From: Setaria digitata
Lineage: Eukaryota > Nematoda > Chromadorea > Rhabditida > Setariidae
Assembly (NCBI GenBank): GCA_003640385.1
Contig: RCAB01000860.1
Location: forward strand, 1 to 15,190
Reading direction: 5' to 3'
Length of the DNA: 15,190 nt
Within the stretch, counting starts at the first letter, position 1; each line of letters opens with the position of its first letter. The notes beneath the pieces were generated by a model. The model was not told the DNA's origin. It made no database searches and saw only the letters and a list, made by a program, of their open reading frames with translations. The translations under genes and the position numbers were made by a program. Positions 1 to 7,592 of this stretch are shown here, in pieces.

Positions 1-150
1 AAGTGCAGTTTGTTGCTTGTTGTGGTGGTAGAGACTGAGAGAAGGTGCACCTTGTTGTGGTTATAGAGATTGAGAGGAAGTGCAGTTTGTTACAGGGACA
101 GAGATTGAGAGTAAACGTAAACGTAGTTTGTTGTGGTGACAGAGATTGAG
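1..150. repeat. Degenerate ~35-bp minisatellite, about four copies
   Basis: Four head-to-tail units end at about 41, 76, 111 and 150. The middle two are exactly 35 bp and the outer two are longer (41 and 39 bp). Each carries a GTTTGTTGTGG-like core followed by AGAGATTGAGAG. The array probably continues beyond the left edge. The unit length is not a multiple of three and no reading frame stays open through all copies, so a coding repeat is unlikely. Confidence 0.8.
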
Positions 151-203
151 AATTATGTTTCTGATCAAATAAATAGTACCTGCACTACCACGTGGAATTT
201 CAG

Positions 204-1322
204 TTACATGAAGCTGTTAAAATAGTTTGAATCTAAAAAATTTTTTTATCAAAATTTGATAATTTTTGCCTTTTAAAGTGGATTAATTTTTTAATTATAG
301 ATTGAAAAAATAAGCATAAAAGTTCCAATCACATTTTTCCACTGTTTAAATAATCAAAATTTGACAAGAAAAATTATTTGAAAATAAAAATTTTGTTAAA
401 CTTACTATCAAAGGTGGAAGGTGCAATAGAAGCATGCATTCGTTTGCGATCTTCTCTAACATATGCACTTGAAAAGAATGCCTAAAGTTTATGAATTATT
501 TTCGGTTTAAATAATTCAAACATTTAATCATTCTAACATCTGCAATAGAAGTAGAATAGTGCCATAGACAACTTCAAAAAGAAAATGAAAAAGAAAATAA
601 AAATGATGAAAACATAAACAGTATAGTTTAATAAAAAAAAAAACCCCAAAATTTTTCAGTCCTATCGATTCAATACGTCGTGAAGCAGCCACATTCCGAA
701 CTGAAATCGTAAATAATCATGCATTCATTCATTCATGATTAAAACATTTTTTGAAAATTTTTCTCAACATTAAAGTGAATTTTAAATTAAGTTAACCCAT
801 GTATTTATAGATTTTGCACACATGGTATGTTTATCTCCCAGGATACTAACTAATTAACTTTCGATAATTTGAAATTCTGAATTTGCAATCGCAAGTCTAT
901 ATGTCCATTCTGCTAGAAATTCTACAATGATAAACATAGAGAGTGATTTTTTTTTTGATGATGATGATAGATTATTCAGCAGCACTCTTTAAAAATATCG
1001 CATGAACTTCAATAATTTCTTTTTTGAATACTTGCAAAAATTTTACAGAAAAAAAAAATCATTTGTTTTAAATCACATTTACAAAATTTTCAATGCTATA
1101 TTTCAATATATATTTCGTATTATCTAAAACTTTGAAATATATTAATTAATTTAAAATTTCCTTTATTATAATAAAATTCATGAATATACGCATACTTTCA
1201 TGTGATGATAAATTATTCAGCATTGTTTCTGGATATGTAGCCAACCACATTGATAGCAATTCCTTTGAAGCATCCAATAAACTGGCTACCGGTTTATTTT
1301 TCGTTTTTTGTTCCATATTTAC
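204..1322 (-). CDS. Candidate six-exon gene, function unknown
   Basis: Proposed minus-strand exons are 1322-1196 (first ATG at 1316-1314), 1030-986, 912-859, 700-645, 481-406 and 232-204, with a stop at 206-204. They join in one frame and predict 126 residues from that ATG. The first exon reads clearly as coding (SLLDASKELLSMWLATYPET). Later pieces include FKKEIIEVHAIFLK, EWTYRLAIANSEFQ, NVAASRRIESIG and AYVREDRKRMHASIAPSTF. Introns of 158-173 bases recur, plus one of 73. Acceptors are mostly good (TTTCTAG, ATTTCAG, CTTTAG, TTTTTAG); the donor at 405 is canonical GTAAGTTT, while those at 985 (GTGCTG), 858 (GTTAAT) and 644 (GTTTTT) are weak. An alternative is that 1030 runs on to a stop at 974-972, ending a 59-residue protein, and the other exons belong to another gene. 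An acceptor at 1324-1323 means exons may lie upstream. No domain is recognised. Confidence 0.35.
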
Positions 1323-1442
1323 CTGCTATTTCAGGAGTGAATATGACACGTTGATAGTTTAAATTTAATATGACAGTACATCAGAATAGAAATTCAGACC
1401 AAAAAATTTCTCGATAAATAAATAAGCAAATAAATAAGTGAG

Positions 1443-1477
1443 TAATAATAATAATTAATAATAATAATAATAATAAA
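1443..1477. repeat. AAT trinucleotide microsatellite
   Basis: An interrupted run of about eleven TAA/AAT units, with one break (AATTAATA) near 1453. It leads directly into the palindromic sequence at 1479-1514. Confidence 0.85.
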
Positions 1478-2094
1478 CATTTATTTGTTTAATAATAACA
1501 AATAAATATTTGTTTATTATTCATCCGAATATCCCATTTTCAGTTCAAAATTTCAATTCGCATTTTTTCTAATTATAATTGAGAAAATATCAATTATAAC
1601 AGATTTGAAATATTTGCTTTGCAAAGAACATCAAAATGAAAAGTTCTAAAATTAAAACCAGAAATATGCTATCCAATTTTTAACTAATTAATATTAAAAT
1701 ACTAAAAGTCAAGGAATTATGCATAGCGATTGACGAGATTCAATTAAAGCAATAAATTTCAAATTATTTAATAACTTTCGTTCAGCTTGTTCATAACAAA
1801 TTTGTAAATTGCAGAACTAATTCAACTAACATGAGGTTCTTCCAGTCGCATTTCTTATGTAAAAGAAACATCAACATTTCAATTAAAATTGCTCAATTTC
1901 AGAACTAGTAATTAATTCTGTCAGATTTCTAAAAATATTTTTCAGCAAATAACATTTCATGCATTAATGCATACTTAAGTGCAGTAGCTATTATGTTATT
2001 ATTGAAATATCGTTGCATTCCTTTTTAAAACGAATTGAATTGTAATGGAATTAAATTAAATTAAATATTGGAATAAATATTTAGTAATTTGTTT

Positions 2095-2118
2095 GGGGGG
2101 GGGGGGGGGAAAAAAAAA
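2095..2118 (+). repeat. Homopolymer junction: 15 G then 9 A
   Basis: Fifteen consecutive G bases at 2095-2109 are followed immediately by nine A bases at 2110-2118. This is the only long G run in a background with very few G or C bases. Such tracts can form quadruplexes and are unstable during replication; the exact length may also be a sequencing estimate. Confidence 0.9.
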
Positions 2119-3698
2119 CAACTGCAAGAAGCGTTTTAACAAAAATTTGATGCGCGTAATATTTGAACACTGCATAAATATAAATATTAATTTTTTTTTT
2201 TCGCTATTCAAATAATTTAATCAAAAGAAAAGGAATAGTTTTATTTGACTTAACAAGAGTAAATATAACAATATCTATTCATTTTTACATTGGAAAAGAA
2301 AAGTAAAAGGAATTAAAAGTTAATGCAACAAGCAAGAAATGAATCATATCTTTCATTTTCTCTATTCGTTTATATTTTTATTTTTAACTATTTGAATAGC
2401 TTATAATTTGCATATTTCATTACTTCCAATTTCATTTTAAGCCTTTACCAGAACAAAAAAGAATTAAATTTGAATTACTTTTAAGAATGTTATTGAAAAA
2501 GTAATGTGCATTCGCTGTGTTTCGATAATGAAGTGAGATATTAATGAAGATGAAATAATCATAACATTTTTTAATTACATTCAGAAAAAAAAAAGAGCAA
2601 AAAAGCAAAAATAAAGACGTAATTGGACGAATTTTATTCTTTTTTAATTTTAGATATACATTATCTATCCATTTTAGCTTCTAAAAAAATTTCAAGAATT
2701 AAGAAACGATTCATTGGAAATTGCTTGTAAATGAAAAAATGAGTACGCAGTACCGTATAGGCATGCAATGTACCGTATATGATACCGTATATATAAAAAT
2801 GCATGTAATTGACTGTATGTTATGTAATGTCTATCTATTCATAACAAAAAAAAATTATAATACCATATTTGCTATCGTATGCAGTGAAATGTCATATTGG
2901 AATAAAACAATGAAAGGATCTTAAAAAATAATTACATAAAATCGAGAATATAATATGAAATAAAGGAGAGAAAAGATTTGAAAAAAAAAAAAAGAATTAA
3001 TAAGAAATCGAAAACAAAAAAATTTGGGAATGAGCAAAAATTTCAACACAAAATTTGATTCATTCGTCAGAACAAACGAATTAAAAGAAAAAGAGAGAAA
3101 GAAAGAAAAAAACGAAAGAAGAGCAACAATTTTTTTTGTAAATGAAGACATTAATATATATCGAAATCTAAATATTTTTTTTTATTAAAAATGAAACTAT
3201 TTGATTCATTTTGTTTCCTTTTTTAAAAAAAAAAAAAAAATTTATTTAAATAATCATATTCTTTTATTGTTTTTCTTCAGTATACTGAAAATAATAAATA
3301 TTTCTGCATTTTTTCTTCAAACAGAAAAAAAAAAACTGATCTGAAAATTTTAATGTATTTCCTAACAGTTAAACTAGAAATGCATCAAAAAAAAAATAAA
3401 AATATGTTAACAATAACTGAATAATTACACAATACTAAAAATTATTTTGCTATATATAAATTTTTAACGACTAAAAATTTCCTAATTGTTAGTTATTTGA
3501 TTTTAAAAAAAAAAAAGCCGAATAGCTAGATTCAACTGATAAAGTTCTCGCTTTGATAAATAAAAGAAGATAATTTGTTATGGAATACTGATAATAGCAG
3601 TTAAATCATTGAGTTTTTGCTTAATTAATACATTTTTTTTTTTGCATGTTAATTAATACATCTATTAAAATTTGAAATAAATAATTTGAAAAATTTTT

Positions 3699-3872
3699 AT
3701 GCAGGAAAAAGTTGATCATGTAATAGAGATGAAAAGCTGGGTTACTTTTACGGTGAGGAATGTTTGTCGTACAACTGGTATAATTGGACTTACCTGCTGT
3801 TTGTTAATTAACGAGTTGAATCGTCGTAATTTCGCTGATCGTTGACAGTTTTGCAAGTGATTGATATTCTTG
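3699..3872. other. Exon-like island, strand undecided
   Basis: Two coding readings compete. On the plus strand a frame runs from ATG at 3699 to TGA at 3843-3845 (47 residues, with KSWVTFTVRNVCRTTGIIGL then NELNRRNFADR). It also has an acceptor-like TTTTTATGCAG just before GAA at 3705, so it may be a terminal exon. On the minus strand an exon can run from 3872 (after ATATTAG) to 3794, ending at a canonical donor GTAAGTCC, and reads 26 codons including NINHLQNCQRSAKLRRFNSL. The minus exon ends in phase 0, which would fit the acceptor at 1323, but that needs an intron of about 2.5 kb. The minus reading has the better donor, the plus reading the better acceptor and a complete frame. Confidence 0.4.
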
Positions 3873-4246
3873 CTAATATGATATTATAATGAGTAGCTTT
3901 AACTTCATTAAACTTGTTATTATCTTTCTTAATTTGCCAACGAAAGTAAATAATCACCAAAACTGTTAATATAAATTAGCTATCATCATTTTGCTGTGGA
4001 AATTATTTCATTGGTATTTTTCAAAATTTTCTTGGAAATCATAATTCGCTAGTAAAGTTAAGAAATAGTTTTAAATTTCGCAAAAGAATTTACCTTTTCA
4101 TTTTGCTTAATGCTTAGTAAAATAGAAGAAGCTAGCAAAATACATGTAAAAGTAAATGACAAATATTTTCCATTTTATAAAACGCGGAATAAAAATTTGT
4201 TGTTGTGTAAAAGAATTACTAATTTTAGTAAATACATGTATTTTGC

Positions 4247-4417
4247 TTTTTCACCACCTGAAATAACCCCCAATAAGCACAATAATTTTTCTATTTCTTT
4301 TTTATTTATTTTTTTTTTCATTTCTNATTCATAAAATATTTTTCACCACCTGAAATAACCCCCAATAAGCACAATAATTTTTCTATTTCTTTTTTATTTA
4401 TTTTTTTTTTCATTTCT
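4247..4417. repeat. Exact 79-bp direct repeat around an ambiguous base
   Basis: Positions 4247-4325 and 4339-4417 are identical, offset by 92 bases. The single ambiguous base of the window (4326) directly follows the first copy, and the 13 bases between copies are AT-rich. Exact identity next to an ambiguous base suggests two contig ends that overlapped but were joined without merging. A true tandem duplication is the alternative. Confidence 0.9.
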
Positions 4418-7400
4418 TTACTTCCATTCTTCTTTTCATAAATTTTAATAATTTTTCTATTTTACTTTTGCTGCTTTTTAATCATTATTTAAAAATTAAA
4501 TAAAATAAAGGTGAAATAAACAGCAAAGGAAAAGAAAATTAGAAATTGAAGAAAAAAAAAATCCGAATTAATGGAAGGAACAAAAGAAAAATGATTTCTC
4601 TTGCTGACTGATCGATTATGAATAAATATTCACTTGATTTTTTCCTTCATCAATTCTTCAGTAACTAATATTTAAATTCAAATTTTCGTTAGGTGCGAGC
4701 ATTCTAACAGTTTTAATTCTATGTTAATCATTCTATTTGAAAATAATTCAACAATGAACAAAACTAATTAGCTTCTAAAATTAATTTTCGAGTTTGTGAA
4801 TAACTTAAAACTGCTAAATTTTTTCATTTTTTTTTTTTTTTTTTCAAAAGAAGTGGCCTTAGGCTTAAAAAGAAATTCCTTGAAGGAAATTTGATCCAGA
4901 GAAGCTTCTGCATTTCTAGCACTGCTAATCAGATTTGTGTTCTGGGAAATATTACGAAACAATTATTTCTGTGTTTCTGGAAAGAAAAAGCAATCAAAAT
5001 TGACTTATAATGTAATTAATTACTAATTGTTATCTCATTTAATTAGTAGAAATGTTTTTTCCAAAAAAAAACAGAATAACATATCTGCTTCGAGCTGAAG
5101 TTTAAAATATTATATCATTCAATTGTCACTTTGTTTAAGTTCTTTTTGGTAAAACATATATTTCTTTTCCGCCATACTTGGTTCAAAGTTCACCATTTAT
5201 TTGTTTTGAAGCATCAAATATCCTGTAGTTTTATAATTTCAAACTAATTTTTACTAATAGATGGATAATTTTTTTTTTTATTATAATCAAAGAATTTCAA
5301 CATGAACGCCGATTTTTATTGTAAATTTATCTTCATACGTCATTTTATCTAATGCTTATTTTATTGATAAATTAATGAGCATCAATAAAAAGTTAATAAT
5401 TAGAATACTTTTGATTTTCTAGTTTAGACCTCGGTTTTCCGTTTATTATTGTTTATTCTTCACTTAATTATTTTGCCTGTTCCTTCACTTATGAAAATAT
5501 TATATTTCAACAGATAAACATACTATTTTTAATTATAATAGTTCTTGATGATTTTCAACCAAAAGATTCTAATTAAATTCAATTATTTTTGTTAATTTAT
5601 AAATCTTTTAATATTAAGAAAAAGAGAAGAAAATAATTGGATTTAACGCCAGCCTTTCTAACCAAGACGATATTATCCATCACTTCTACTTTAAAGAGTA
5701 TGAAAGAAAGCAAAGTATCATTTATGGTAATATTAAATTAATCATATAAAAAACTACAAAACGGGAAGTTAAATTTACTTATTTTAAATATAACATATTA
5801 TATTGCAACTGTTAATTATGTTAATTATGCTTAATACTTGTTATTATTATTGTCAATTTTCTATTTTCATCATTTGTTATTATTATTAATTAATTAATTA
5901 ATTCGTTTTTTAAAATAGATTGCTGAAAATTTCCCATACGCATAAATGATTTAATTTTAACGACTGATGTATTATTAATTTTGTAGTCCTCCTGAAAGCC
6001 AAATTTTACTTTAAAATTTGTTCATTTAGATTTTTACATCACTTTTAAATTTATTTCAATTTGCTCAGAGTTGTTTTAGCTCAACCGGTGACAGTTTTCG
6101 ATGAAAGTTTGAGAATAATTATTTTTAAGTTTATATTCTGATAAATTACTATTTCTCGATTTCCTGAATTTAACACATTTCCATTTCTCTTTTGCACATA
6201 TTGTTGCAATAGTTGTTCCAATTGTAATTTCAGACATTCTCGTGTTTATATGATGTGTAATTTCTATTTTAGAATAATTATTTATTTTTAGCTGCTCATT
6301 TATTCAATTTTATTAAGCAATGAAATTTTTCCTCCAGAATAAAAATTTGCTTATTTTCTCAATCTGTTTAATTAATTCTGTTTTGTCGGCTTTCACTGAA
6401 AAAAAAAAAACATATGAATTATCGTTTTAGAAATTAAACTGACTGCTACTACACGAACAGTTAATCATTAATTCATTAAAAATTTCTTTCTATATTAGAC
6501 AACAATTAAACATTAGTTCTCTTTTTGATCATTGAATTTTCAGCTCAAAATAAAACAAAACTCAAATATTTTTGATTTTTTTTTTTCTATAGGCATTTTA
6601 TGGAGAGATACTAAAAATAGAAAACATTTTCTGCTATTTTTATTTTGCATTTAATTATTTTTGTTTTGACTTTTTTTCCGTATTGAAAAAAAAAAAAAAA
6701 AGCAAGAACAAAAAGCATATTGAATTGATTCTAAATTTAAAATTTCTGAATTTCTCAAAAAATTATCCTTTATTTGTTTTTCATTCCTTTTTTTACAGTT
6801 TTAATTTCCGATGTAATTTCCAGGCTACATTACAGTTAAAGTTATTTAAAAAAAAAAGTTAAAGTAAAATTTACTTTGTGCAATTACTTTTCGCAACTGA
6901 TTAAATTAATCATATTATATCTACTGTACTTTAATTTCAATTTTGAAAGTGAAATTTATAACTTTTCCTCAAATCTAGCATCAATTTGAAATTTCATCTA
7001 ACAGAGGAAGTGGTCCACAGAAGACAACTGTATGCACAGATTAAGCAGTGTTTGTGTAAATTTATCACCGATAACAAATTTTTTAAGCTTACTTTTGCTT
7101 TCGGTTATCAAAATTCACAAATTCCTGCTTGTTAACGTATCATTTATTTTATCATGTGTTTTGGTGTATTTTGTCCTTTGTGAAGTTATACTTCCTTACT
7201 TCTTTAAAAAAAAAGAAAAAAAAAATTCTTATAATATAATATAAATTTATAATATAAATTTCTTGTTTAGTGCAAAGTTTAATGAGCTGTTTTAAAGCGA
7301 AGAAATAATAAAAATGAAAAACTAAAAATGGAAACAATGAAAAAATAAAAAATAATGAAGTAAAAGGGAAATAAGAAATTGTTGAAAATTAAAGCAGACA

Positions 7401-7573
7401 TGTTCATTTCAGTAAGAAATTTTATAAAATAACAAAAAGCTCATCTTGCAAAACTATTTTAATTATGTGTAAGTATGTGTGGATTGTTGAAAAACAAAAT
7501 GCATAATTATTAGTAATTTCTTTTTCCTTTCAATCATTTTCTTTTTTTTTTTTTTTTTCTAGGCAATTGAATA

Positions 7574-7579
7574 TTTATT
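7574..7579 (-). terminator. Polyadenylation signal of the GRL gene
   Basis: The minus strand reads AATAAA beginning 13 bases after the TGA stop at 7595-7593. This predicts a very short 3' untranslated region ending near 7550-7565, which is usual for nematode genes. A T-rich plus-strand run follows. Confidence 0.65.
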
Positions 7580-7592
7580 ATCATTAATGCTA

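Larger units (their letters stand above)
1323..3698. other. AT-rich non-coding stretch
   Basis: No convincing gene is seen on either strand. The stretch holds the AAT microsatellite near 1443, two overlapping hairpins at 1479-1514, the G15A9 tract at 2095-2118, three copies of TACCGTATA between 2751 and 2791, and many A or T runs. Open frames here are rich in Phe, Lys and Ile, as expected from AT-rich DNA. It could be intergenic or a long intron of a minus-strand gene. Confidence 0.6.
3873..7592. other. AT-rich stretch with scattered exon-like islands
   Basis: No complete gene could be built. It contains the 79-bp duplication at 4247-4417. Weak coding-like islands are: a plus frame from ATG 4110 that runs into the duplication; minus 4941 to about 4857 after TTTCCCAG (with SARNAEASLDQISFKEFLF); a minus frame 5196-5119 of 25 residues; 5597-5749, open on both strands; plus 6069-6106 between TTTGCTCAG and GTTTGAG; and plus 7005-7055 between CATCTAACAG and GTAAATTT (with EEVVHRRQLYAQIKQCL). 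None links in phase to a neighbour that I could identify. Elsewhere I see only A and T runs and short ATTA repeats. Confidence 0.5.

Noticed and set aside
1180..1362. Plus-strand 60-residue frame
   Set aside because: It overlaps the minus candidate exon 1322-1196, which has better composition and splice sites.
2721..2924. Plus-strand 67-residue frame
   Set aside because: It begins with TTG, spans the TACCGTATA repeats and has low-complexity composition with no splice support.
7032..7244. Plus-strand frame with two hydrophobic segments, membrane-protein-like
   Set aside because: The hydrophobicity comes from T-rich DNA. A donor-like GTAAATTT lies inside it and the frame ends in a Lys run.
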